NCBI GenBank assembly: GCA_004554385.1
Contig: SFMO01000167.1
Location: 1 to 64,000 of the forward strand
From: Ruminococcus flavefaciens
Lineage (GTDB): Bacteria > Bacillota > Clostridia > Oscillospirales > Ruminococcaceae
Direction of reading: 5' to 3'
DNA length: 64,000 nucleotides
Positions 40,816-49,700 of this stretch are shown in pieces. Numbering within the stretch: position 1 is the first letter of the stretch; every line of letters starts with the position of its first letter. Both the position numbers and the translations under genes were made by a program. The notes below the pieces were generated by a model. It saw only the letters and a list, made by a program, of their open reading frames with translations, ran no database searches and was not told the DNA's origin.

Positions 40816-42588
40816 TTATGATATGTGTTTTTTCAGATGTTTCACAATGTAGTCATACCTCTTATTGTAAAAGCTCCTGAGCGAATCCACTGCGCTGTCA
40901 TAGTTGCTCTCTGCACCATAGCCGCCTGTCAGACCGCTCCAGAAACGGTCATAGGTAGCGATGACAATATCGTGATATTCCGCTGAAAGACGGTCAATTT
41001 CAGCCTTTACCCTGTCATTGTCGAAGTTCTTTCCAGCAATATCCATGAATGTATCGGTAAACTGCTGTCTGAAGCCTGCATTTTCCATAGCCCCGTTGAA
41101 AAGGTCAGCAAGGAAGCAGTCACTTTCCATAAGTTTCTCAAAGCTGTCCTCAGAGGGCAGAGCCTCACCGTAGATGCCGGAACTGTACTCGGTATCATAC
41201 AATATAAAGCGCCATTTGCCGTCGGCACAGGGATTGCTTTCATCTATAGTCTCAGCCTTCCACATAGCCATATTCTTTGAGCCCCAATCAGCATTGTTTA
41301 TATATACCTCAGCACTTACATAATCCATGAAGCTCTGCATATCCACACGGCTGCAAAGCTCATTGTAAGCCCAGTCTCCAGAAAAATCGGTGTTCTGTAT
41401 CCAGCTGCGGAGCTGTTCCCATTCTGCGAAGGTCTCTTCCTTGCCGTCGTAAAGCTCCTCTTTCTTGATAATGCAGATATCGCTTGCAGGAATGCCGTAA
41501 TGTGAGCTTATGAAATCATCGTCCATTTTTTCCGTTATCTCGTAATGTCCCCAGAACTCGCCGTCAATGAACACAATGCAGGGCTCCATGCCCTGTGTGA
41601 GGAACTGTCTGTCCGGGACCAGAGACTGTATGAGCTTATCGCTGAAACGGGTATACATAGCGTCATTGCCGCCGTTTCGCAGTACAAATGTATCGAATAC
41701 ATTTACAGGCTCACCCTTTGACTTGCTTCTGACATTTCCCGAAAAAAGGTCATATTCCAGCTTCGGAGCGCCATAATCGCTTCTTGCGTATATATTGAAG
41801 CTCTTCTGTGAATAAGAGCGTGTAGCGCCGCCGTGTATGCGTATGCCCACGTCCTGAGACTTTTCAAGCTCGCCGTTTTCAAAGAACTGTATCGCCGCAC
41901 TGCGCTCCCACTCCCTGCCCTTCTGAGTATAATTTGCAGGTATGAACCAATCGGGAACAGAAGGGTCATACTCGTTCTTTTTCCAGTCATCGTAGGTCTT
42001 GCCGAGCACATATATGCCCTTTTCACTATCAAAGAGATCACCCTCGTCCGTCAGTATCGAGACCACCTTGAAGTTCTTGTAGTACTCTGCCTTTTCACCA
42101 TATCCGATGAAGTACGTATTTGATACAACAGGACTTTTATTGCCGTCCTTGTCTATGGTGATAGCTCTGACCACAGTTGCCTTGTCTACCGCAGACCGCG
42201 GTAAAAAGTCATTGGCAAGCTCCAAAGGCTGTGCAATATCCTTATGTGCGCTGAGATCGTTTTCCTCAGCTGAGCGGTCTGTAATAGCTATCGGCTCAGT
42301 ATAGCGGCTGCTCTGAGCAGTAGGTACACTTCCGTCAAGGGTATAGAATATCTGGTGTTCATCGTCAGCGGAAATAGTCAGGCTGAAGCCTGAATCGTAG
42401 AAGCCGCTCTTCATAGAAAAGCGCATTCCCTCCGCCTCAAATGGCACCTCTGCAATTTCGCCTTTAACATCTTCCGAAGATGAAGGCAATACATCACTGC
42501 TCCTGTTATCTGCACATGAGACCGCAGCAGCACCCATACAGCTCAGCGACAGGATCAGCAGTGTTCCGAAAACAGCCCTTCGTTTCAT
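40816..42588 (-). CDS. CotH-kinase lipoprotein
   Basis: 590 residues, ATG at 42588 with AAGGAG upstream. Lipoprotein signal with lipobox AAVSC (Cys25). A chitobiase-type beta domain (HQIFYTLDGSVPTAQ, about 75-115) precedes a CotH kinase domain (about 165-560) with YFIGYGEKAEYY, VGIRIHGGATRSY, IVFIDGEFWGHYEITEK and KWRFILYDTEYSSG. It parallels the first gene of the window but has no lamin-tail, InlB-like or dockerin modules, so it would sit on the membrane rather than on the cellulosome. CotH kinases phosphorylate secreted proteins in Bacillus; target unknown here. Monocistronic. Confidence 0.88.
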   Translation of the reverse strand: MKRRAVFGTLLILSLSCMGAAAVSCADNRSSDVLPSSSEDVKGEIAEVPFEAEGMRFSMKSGFYDSGFSLTISADDEHQIFYTLDGSVPTAQSSRYTEPIAITDRSAEENDLSAHKDIAQPLELANDFLPRSAVDKATVVRAITIDKDGNKSPVVSNTYFIGYGEKAEYYKNFKVVSILTDEGDLFDSEKGIYVLGKTYDDWKKNEYDPSVPDWFIPANYTQKGREWERSAAIQFFENGELEKSQDVGIRIHGGATRSYSQKSFNIYARSDYGAPKLEYDLFSGNVRSKSKGEPVNVFDTFVLRNGGNDAMYTRFSDKLIQSLVPDRQFLTQGMEPCIVFIDGEFWGHYEITEKMDDDFISSHYGIPASDICIIKKEELYDGKEETFAEWEQLRSWIQNTDFSGDWAYNELCSRVDMQSFMDYVSAEVYINNADWGSKNMAMWKAETIDESNPCADGKWRFILYDTEYSSGIYGEALPSEDSFEKLMESDCFLADLFNGAMENAGFRQQFTDTFMDIAGKNFDNDRVKAEIDRLSAEYHDIVIATYDRFWSGLTGGYGAESNYDSAVDSLRSFYNKRYDYIVKHLKKHIS

Positions 42589-42718
42589 ATTATTCTCCTT
42601 GTTGAATGTTCAGTGGTATATCTTTTGCCGTGTTTGTCGTTTGAATGTTTGCGGTCAGCAGTACTCAGCTCTTATTTATAATGAGCTTTCTCAGTGCTGA
42701 TAACAATCCTCCATAAAA

Positions 42719-42747
42719 ATATCATATCATTGATTATGATTTTTCAA
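42719..42747 (-). promoter_or_regulatory. Promoter of the CotH lipoprotein gene
   Basis: On the minus strand TTGAAA (42742-42747), 17 bases, TGATAT (42719-42724); it would give a leader of about 125 bases. Confidence 0.55.
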
Positions 42748-42882
42748 TATTAGTATTATACGTTGTTTTTTTTTCAAAGTCAATATATTTCTTGCCGTAT
42801 CTGACCAAATTTTACGATTTATTCATTAATCAAAAAACAAAAAAACAAAAGGGGCTGATTTACTTAGTTCGCAATAAAATAC

Positions 42883-42911
42883 TTGCTTTTTTGTGGATAA
42901 TGTTGTATAAT
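42883..42911 (+). promoter_or_regulatory. Promoter of the pseudo-GH11 dockerin gene
   Basis: TTGCTT (42883-42888), 17 bases, TATAAT (42906-42911), 48 bases before the start codon at 42960. Confidence 0.78.
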
Positions 42912-42959
42912 TTTAAAAACATACTATCCGTTTTTACGACATCACAGGGAGGGAAAACT

Positions 42960-44738
42960 ATGAGTTACAAAAAAATGCTATCCGCTTTTACGGCAGTACT
43001 CATGTCTGCCGCATGTATGCTGCCATATTCCGCTATCGCTGCAGAGAACGATACGGCAGTATCCGTTTCCGCTGAAAGTCAATCTGCACAGGATGAGAAC
43101 AGCGGCTATGAAAAGCTCGAATTCAAGGATAATACCGTAAACAGGATAACCGAGGATATAGACGGATATATCTACGACCTTTTCGTCAGGACAGAAGAGC
43201 CGCATGAATCTCCAAAGCTGCCGTCACTGACTCCGAAAGGGAACGGTGCTTTTTCTGCCGATCTTTTCTACGATGAGTACGTTTCCGCATCAGCAGGCAA
43301 GAGATTTGACAATGTCCCCTCAGGCGATCATAATTACTGTATCAGATTTGAATACACCAATGAACCAACTGTCAGCAAACACGCTAAGGTGATCCTCCAC
43401 GATCCCGATATAACACTGTATTTTTATGACATTTCCGAGACCGAATCCCAGAAGCGTTTTTCTAAGTACGCAGGAACTCTCGAACTTAACGGTGAAGAAT
43501 ACATTGTCGAGCATGACAGCTATCACTCCGGCGGTGATTTCCGTTTCTATCATGTACGCAGTGATGAGAGCATGAGCGGCGATAAAATAACCTCGACATT
43601 TCCTTTATATGCGCTGATCCATGCCGCAAAGGAGTTTGGTCTGGAAACAGGCAGTATTTATGAGATCTCCGCAGAGATTTCGGGCTATGATACGGCTGAA
43701 ACCGTAACTATACTCAAAAATGAGATATACGAAGACGAGGTCTCACTTCTTGACAAGGAAGAGCCCTACAAGGTAGGTGCAGACATTTCACAAAGAATAC
43801 AATCCGATATCGTATTTGATAACTTCGATTACTACTGTCCCGAGTATTTCCTGCTCGATGGCAGCAGAATGAACGCCTTCAGCAAGGGCCGCTTCTCGGG
43901 AGAATACAAAAAGCCCAAATATCCGCTTTCCAAGACGTATTGTGAGTTCAGTACGCTTTATAACTTTGAAAATCTCACTGTACCTGATGTGGGCAAGGCT
44001 CAGGATATCCGCATTGATTACAGTGTGAACGATGATCTGACAGGCAAGTACGGTATATACTTTGATGCAATGCTGCAATCTCCCACTTCAGCAGGTTCTG
44101 TCCGCAAGAGTTTTGCTGTTGCAGAAAAGATAGCAGGAGCAGATACAGAGGAATTCTTCAATTCATTTGAAGAAGAACTCGGCAATAATCACCTTGATCT
44201 GAAATCGACAGATTTTATCAGGACCTATACCGCAGGCGGACATGAGTACGACCTGTACAAGGGATGTTACCGCTTCTACGGATGCTTTAATTCATACGAT
44301 GAGATACGCTATATTGCTTTCAGAAAAGACTCTTCCGACGACGAAAAGCTCGAAAGCAGCATATCTCTCTGTGAACATCTGAGTCAGCTTGATGAACTCA
44401 GCGGACAAGATATACCTGTCTATAATCTGTTAATGGGCATACGCACCCTTGACGCCGAAGGGAAATTCGATGTAACGAAGCAGGATATAAGCGTCATTGA
44501 CAGAACTGCCGCTCCCGAAATAGTAAGAGGAGATTTCAACGGCGATATGCACATAGACTCTATGGACGTCGCACGTGCAAGAACAGAGCTTCTGAAAAGC
44601 ATGAGCAAAGAAAATGAGGACATTCCCGTATATGCAGACATAAACCTCAACGGCAAATTCGACGTAGCAGACATCGTGATGCTCCAGTCCTTTGTCCTTG
44701 GAAAGATAAAAGCTTTCCCCACCGCGGAAGCTGAATAA
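42960..44738 (+). CDS. Dockerin protein with two degenerate GH11-like modules
   Basis: 592 residues from the ATG at 42960 (AGGGAGGG upstream); signal peptide cleaved near AIA-AE. Two regions can be laid onto the GH11 xylanase fold of the enzyme at 46760-49897. Module 1 (about 67-257): DGYIYDLF, GNGAFSADL, AGKRFDN, LNGEEYIVE, FRFYHVRSDE, GSIYEISAEISGYD. Module 2 (about 284-512): FDYYCPEYFL, KGRFSGEY, GHEYDLYKG, IRYIAFRKD, EGKFDVTKQDISV. The catalytic glutamates are replaced: in module 1 the DPLVEYY position reads DPDITLY and the VEGW position reads ISGY; in module 2 the VEGW position reads IRTL. A type I dockerin ends it (GDFNGDMHIDSMD, ADINLNGKFDVAD). It is probably a non-catalytic cellulosomal binding protein. 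The fold call is my own by-eye alignment and needs structure prediction. Confidence 0.72.
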   Translation: MSYKKMLSAFTAVLMSAACMLPYSAIAAENDTAVSVSAESQSAQDENSGYEKLEFKDNTVNRITEDIDGYIYDLFVRTEEPHESPKLPSLTPKGNGAFSADLFYDEYVSASAGKRFDNVPSGDHNYCIRFEYTNEPTVSKHAKVILHDPDITLYFYDISETESQKRFSKYAGTLELNGEEYIVEHDSYHSGGDFRFYHVRSDESMSGDKITSTFPLYALIHAAKEFGLETGSIYEISAEISGYDTAETVTILKNEIYEDEVSLLDKEEPYKVGADISQRIQSDIVFDNFDYYCPEYFLLDGSRMNAFSKGRFSGEYKKPKYPLSKTYCEFSTLYNFENLTVPDVGKAQDIRIDYSVNDDLTGKYGIYFDAMLQSPTSAGSVRKSFAVAEKIAGADTEEFFNSFEEELGNNHLDLKSTDFIRTYTAGGHEYDLYKGCYRFYGCFNSYDEIRYIAFRKDSSDDEKLESSISLCEHLSQLDELSGQDIPVYNLLMGIRTLDAEGKFDVTKQDISVIDRTAAPEIVRGDFNGDMHIDSMDVARARTELLKSMSKENEDIPVYADINLNGKFDVADIVMLQSFVLGKIKAFPTAEAE

Positions 44739-44751
44739 AACCGAATAAACG

Positions 44752-44789
44752 AAAAAAACGCCGAAGGATAATTCCTCCGGCGTTTTTTT
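44752..44789. terminator. Bidirectional terminator
   Basis: Arms of 12 bases (44752-44763 and 44778-44789) with A and T runs on either side lie between the convergent pseudo-GH11 and leucine-rich-repeat genes. Confidence 0.92.
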
Positions 44790-44796
44790 ACTTATA

Positions 44797-46482
44797 TCAA
44801 GACTTGGAAGCAATAAATTCTTCAATAGTCATGACCTTGTCACCGTGTGTTACACCGCGGTAAGCATAGTAAGAAAGGATATGTGAAGCGTCAATAGCAT
44901 TGACCTCTCCGTCCTTATTTACATCGGCAATTATGAGCTGTTCCTTGGTAAAGCTGCCCTTCTTGCCTGTTGAAGTCGCAGCATAATGCTGAAGCACAGC
45001 TGAAGCATCAGCAGCATTAACGTTGCCGTCATGGTCTACATCGCCCAGCTTGTAATCGTTCTTAGCAGGAGTTGTAGTTGTTGTAGCTGCCTTTGTAGTT
45101 GTTGCAGTCGATGTTGTTGCTGCCTTTGTAGTTGTTGCAGTCGATGTTGCTGCTGCCTTAGTAGTTGTTGCAGTCGATGTTGCTGCTGCCTTTGTAGTTG
45201 TTGTAGTTGATGTTGTTGTAGCCTTAGCAGTTGTGGAAGTTGATGTTGTAGTTGCCTTTGTAGTTGTTGCAGTTGATGTTGTTGCTGCCTTTGTAGTTGT
45301 TGCAGTTGATGTTGTTGCTGCCTTTGTAGTTGTTGCTGTTGATGTTGCTGCTGCCTTTGTAGTTTTTGCAGTTGATGTTGTTGTTGCCTTTGTGGTTGTT
45401 GCAGTCGATGTTGTTGCTGCCTTAGTAGTTGTTGCAGTTGATGTTGTTGTAGCCTTAGCAGTTGTGGAAGTTGATGTTACAGCTGCCTTAGTAGTTTTTG
45501 CAGTTGATGTTGTTGTAGCCTTAGCAGTTGTGGAAGTTGATGTTACAGCTGCCTTAGTAGTTTTTGCAGTTGATGTTGTTGCTGCCTTAGTAGTTGTTGC
45601 AGTCGATGTTGCAGCTGCCTTTGTAGTTGTGGAAGTCGATGTTGCTGCTGCCTTTGTAGTTGTAGCTGTTGTAGTTGTTGAAGTAGTAGTTGTTGTAACA
45701 GGTGCAGGAGTATCAAGAGCTACAAACTTAATGTTATTTTCCTCAGCTATCTCCTCTGTTGTTGAGCCAGGGTATCCGTATAATGTTCCGTTAAAATAGG
45801 AAAAGCCCTTGTCGTCCTTGCCGTTGCAGATAAATGAGATATATTCAAACTTGCATTCCGGATCAAGAATAGTTACGGAAGTGAGCTTAGGACATGTGCA
45901 GAATGCCTCCTGACCGATATAAGCAACAGACTTCGGTACCTTTACCGATTCGATATAGCGTGACATATAGAATGCAAAGCTTGCGATCTTCTTGACAGAA
46001 TCAGCGATCTCATAGGTCTTGCCCTCTTTTCCCGCAGGATAAACAATAAGAGTATCCTTTGACTTGCTGAATAACACGCCGTCAACGTCAGTGAAGTTCT
46101 TATTAGCGCTGTCAACTTTGATAGCTCTGAGATCAGTACACCATGAAAAAGCGTTGTCACCGATAGCTGAAACAGAAGCAGGGATAGTAACCTCACTGAG
46201 CTTTTCAGAGAAATAGAAAGCATTTTCAGCAATAGCCGTAACAGGGACCTTATTTACAGTTGACGGGATAGTACATTTTACCAGATCATTATTGCTTACT
46301 CCGCTGACCTCAGCATGGTCTGCGTATACCTTGAAAACAAGCTCATCTGTATTTACTGTGCTGCCTTCAGACTCTGCGCTTGCAGTCAGTGAATGTTTCG
46401 GAACATAGCTGCCCATAGGCACAGAAGCGCCTGCAGCTACAGTCAGTGACAGTAATGCTGCCAATAATTTTGTTGATTTCAT
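44797..46482 (-). CDS. Secreted leucine-rich-repeat protein with Thr/Ala linker and dockerin
   Basis: 561 residues from the ATG at 46482 (GGAGGG upstream). After a signal peptide (cleavage near ASA-ES), residues about 45-235 hold BspA-type leucine-rich repeats (AIAENAFYFSEKLSEVTIP, here shortened; SAIGDNAFSWC, KIASFAFYMS, YIGQEAFCTC). A low-complexity linker of about 215 residues (about 245-460) repeats a 12-residue TTTKAATTSTA-like unit. A type I dockerin follows (GDVDHDGNVNAAD and ADVNKDGEVNAID), with 13 extra residues after it. BspA-like repeats bind proteins or surfaces. In the cellulosome the protein may be an adhesion or scaffolding component; it has no catalytic motif. Confidence 0.87.
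   Translation of the reverse strand: MKSTKLLAALLSLTVAAGASVPMGSYVPKHSLTASAESEGSTVNTDELVFKVYADHAEVSGVSNNDLVKCTIPSTVNKVPVTAIAENAFYFSEKLSEVTIPASVSAIGDNAFSWCTDLRAIKVDSANKNFTDVDGVLFSKSKDTLIVYPAGKEGKTYEIADSVKKIASFAFYMSRYIESVKVPKSVAYIGQEAFCTCPKLTSVTILDPECKFEYISFICNGKDDKGFSYFNGTLYGYPGSTTEEIAEENNIKFVALDTPAPVTTTTTSTTTTATTTKAAATSTSTTTKAAATSTATTTKAATTSTAKTTKAAVTSTSTTAKATTTSTAKTTKAAVTSTSTTAKATTTSTATTTKAATTSTATTTKATTTSTAKTTKAAATSTATTTKAATTSTATTTKAATTSTATTTKATTTSTSTTAKATTTSTTTTTKAAATSTATTTKAAATSTATTTKAATTSTATTTKAATTTTTPAKNDYKLGDVDHDGNVNAADASAVLQHYAATSTGKKGSFTKEQLIIADVNKDGEVNAIDASHILSYYAYRGVTHGDKVMTIEEFIASKS
45068..45702. repeat. 36-base tandem repeat coding for the Thr/Ala linker
   Basis: About seventeen degenerate copies of a 36-base unit encode the linker of the leucine-rich-repeat dockerin protein. 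Copies vary mainly at silent and Ala/Thr positions. Such arrays expand and contract by slippage, so linker length probably differs between strains. It has no unique spacers and is not a CRISPR array. Confidence 0.85.
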
Positions 46483-46579
46483 AAAACCCTCCAAAAATTA
46501 AATAATAATAAATGTATCCTCAATAGCCGTCACGAGGCGATTATTGCCAGGACATTGACAAGATTATACACCAATCTAC

Positions 46580-46608
46580 ATTATATATCATCTATTTGTA
46601 GAATACAA
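46580..46608 (-). promoter_or_regulatory. Promoter of the leucine-rich-repeat gene
   Basis: On the minus strand TTGTAT (46603-46608), 17 bases, TATAAT (46580-46585), about 100 bases before the start codon. A small stem-loop (CAATAGCC with GGCGATTATTG, near 46522-46548) lies in the leader. Confidence 0.7.
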
Positions 46609-46717
46609 GTCAAATATTGCTATCAGTATAAATTGCCGGCTGAAAATGAAAAGACAGCCGATATAAACCGACTGCCTTTCAGGGGATATTAAAATTTGGA
46701 GAAATCTTAATCTGGTT

Positions 46718-46746
46718 GTGCCGATCACCGATTCTGTGACCGGCAC
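46718..46746 (-). terminator. Weak terminator after the GH11-CE4 gene
   Basis: An 11-bp stem with one mismatch (46718-46728 and 46736-46746) lies 14 bases beyond the stop codon, but there is no clear T run on the minus strand, so termination may be incomplete or factor-dependent. Confidence 0.5.
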
Positions 46747-46759
46747 TGTATTTGAACTA

Positions 46760-49700
46760 TTAAGCGCGTGTATGAACCTGACCGCCTGCAAGTGTCTTGC
46801 CGTGAGCCTTAGCCATATCAGAAATGTTTACGTTCTGGTAACCATTCTGAGCGAGCCATGGGAGTACTTCCTCCATAGCTGCTGCTGTTGTAGCATAGTT
46901 CTCGTGGCAGAGCACGATAGCGCCCTCAAGTGAGCCGTTCTGTGCAGCCTGCTTGATCTTGTTTACGATCTGATCCTTAGAAGCATTGTTCCAGTCCTCA
47001 GTATCGATAGCGCATGAGATAAGCGGTACATCGTTGAGTGCAGACTGAACTGTGCCGTTGCTCTCAAGATAAGGGAGTCTCATAAGGTGTGATGGCTCAG
47101 CACCAATGATGCTCTTGAGCTTGTTGTTGCAGTTCTCCCACTCGCCGCGGATCTGCTGAGCGCCAAGCTGACCGAGATGAGGATGTGACTGAGTATGGTT
47201 TGCAACCTCCATACCATTCTGATACTCATACTTGATCTGGTCGTTTGTCTTGATCCAGTCACCAACTATGAAGAAGGTAGCTGTCATATTGTTCTTGATG
47301 AGAGCATCGATGATCCTGTAAGCGGGATCTGATTTGCTCTGAGCACTTGCTCCGTCATCGAATGAGATAGCACAGAGCTTCTTGTTAGCCTGTACCTGAG
47401 CGCCGCCGTTGCCGCCTGTCTGCTGGCCGCCGCCTTGCTGTCCACCCTGATTAAAGTCAAAGCCGCCCTGCTGTCCGCCGAACTGGCTCCAGTCGAAGTT
47501 GCCCATGTCGAAGCCGCCCTGCTGCTGACCGCCATTGCCGCCTGCCTGCTGGCCTGCACCGCCCATCTGCTGTCCGCCGGTCTGCTGACCGCCGCTTGAG
47601 CCGATAGTGAGCTTAGTTACGTTAGCCTTACCGCTGCTCTCCCAGCCTTCAACGTTGAGAGCTACCTCAGTAAGATTACCTATATTCCAACCAGCGTCTG
47701 CCCAAGCCTTGAAGTGATCTGATACTGTGATAGTACCTGATGTTCTCTTCTGCTTACGAACGCTGAAGTACTGCTTGAATGTACGTGTGTCGCCGAGAAT
47801 TGTAGGACCTGTGTGGTCGAGCTGGAAGATCTCGTACTCAGCACCGTCGATAGTAACTGTCTTGCTCTGTCCGTTTGCAGTTGGTCTCCAGTTTACCCAG
47901 TCCTCGATGATGTAGTACTCAACGAGAGGATCTGTCATCCAACCGTATACGCAGAGTCTTGAGTTACCCTGTGAGCTTGCTGAATAGTCAGCTGCGTAAT
48001 CCATTACGATAGGACCGCAGTCTGTAGCCTTCTTTGTACGGTCGTAGTTTCTGCCGCGTCGAGCGAGGAAGTTACCCTGAGAAACCTGAGCGCTCCACTC
48101 TGTGCTGAAAGCACCGCCGCTGCCGAGAGTCATAGAACCGCTTCCGCCTGTGTTATCGAGCCAGATCTCATAGCTGTAGCCGTCAACGTTATCTGCCTTG
48201 TACTGGTTTCTGCCGTTGCCTACACTGAATGTCTGACCGCCTGCTACAGCGCCGCCGCCCTGCTGGCCGCCGCCCTGATTCCAGTCGAAGCCGCCCTGCT
48301 GGCCGCCGCCCTGATTCCAGTCGAAGCCGCCCTGCTGGCCGCCGCCCTGCTGCTGACCGCCTGCCTGCTGACCACCCTGCTGGCCGCCGAACTGACTCCA
48401 GTCAAAGTTGCCCATGTCGAAGCCGCCCTGCTGCTGACCGCCTGCCTGCTGTCCGCCTGCCTGCTGTCCGCCGTTTGCCGGCTGAGTATTTGTTGAAGCT
48501 GCGCCCTGTGCATAGCTTTCAGGGAGCTTGCTGATAGTACCTAAAAGATACTTCTGTATAGAAAGAGCGTCATTTGCAGTAAGACCGCTGCCTGCTTCGA
48601 AAACGTCGGCATTGAGCTGTCCCTGCTCTGTGAGCTTATACTTGTTAGGAGCTGCAAGAGCCTGCATAACAGCTACAACGTCGCCCATATCTACTGAGCC
48701 GTCGCCGTTAGCGTCGCCCCACTTGGTAACCTTTGAATTTATATCAGAGGTTGAATTACCTGTGTTGCCGCCTGTCTGCTGGCCACCTGCCGGCTGACCG
48801 CCTGCCTGCTGGCCACCCTGCTGGCCGCCGAACTGGCTCCAGTCAAAGTTGCCCATATCGAAGCCGCCCTGCTGCTGACCGCCTTGCTGCTGACCGCCCT
48901 GCTGGCCGCCGAACTGGCTCCAGTCAAAGTTGCCCATGTCAAAGCCGCCCTGCTGCTGACCGCCTTGCTGCTGACCGCCCTGCTGCTGACCGCCCTGCTG
49001 GCCGCCGAACTGGCTCCAGTCAAAGTTGCCCATGTCAAAGCCGCCCTGCTGGCCGCCGAACTGGCTCCAGTCAAAGTTGCCCATATCGAAGCCGCCCTGC
49101 TGCTGACCGCCTCCCATGTCGAAGCCGCCTTGCTGCTGACCGCCGCCCTGCTGTACGGCACCTGCGCCTGAGCCGTCTGTAGAAACTGTTACACTCTTTA
49201 CGTTAGCTGATCCGTTGGATCTGTAGCCTTCAATGTTAAGAGATACCTCATAGAGAGTTCCCGACATATCAAGACCCGCCTTTGACCATGCGTCAAAGTG
49301 TTTGGATACGTCGATAGTTCCCTTCATATAGTTGGTCTGGTTGTTTGCTGATCCACTGGTCTGACGAATGCTCCAGTACTGTGGGAATGTAGCATTACCA
49401 TCGAGAGAGGGCTGATTGTAACGCATTGTCTTTGCAATGTCGTAGGTGTTTCCGTTGAGAGTAACGGTACCCTTTCTCTCGCCGTCGTTTCCGGGTGGAC
49501 GCCAGTCGCCCCAGCCTTCGACAATGTAGTACTCCATGAGAGGATTTCTCGTCCATCCGTATACACACATATACGAATTTCCTCTTGGTGTGTACTCAAC
49601 ATCGTATGTCAGAACGATCTCACCTATCTGCTTATAGGTCTTCTTCTGACTGTCGAAGTTTTTGCCCATACGAGCCAGGAAGTTTTCAATGTTGCTCCAT

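Larger units (their letters stand above)
42589..42959. other. Divergent intergenic region CotH / pseudo-GH11
   Basis: The region contains the minus-strand CotH promoter (42719-42747), the plus-strand promoter of the pseudo-GH11 gene (42883-42911) and an imperfect stem-loop in the CotH leader (TCAGCA at 42655-42660 with TGCTGA at 42695-42700, AGCTC with GAGCT inside). No open reading frame is convincing. Confidence 0.6.

Noticed and set aside
45068..45702. Regular 36-base repeat suggesting a CRISPR array
   Set aside because: Units are directly adjacent with no spacers, are in frame, and code for the linker of a dockerin protein.
45233..45799. 188-residue antisense frame of Val/Ala repeats
   Set aside because: It is the complement of the Thr/Ala-coding repeat array; repetitive codons keep the opposite strand open by chance.
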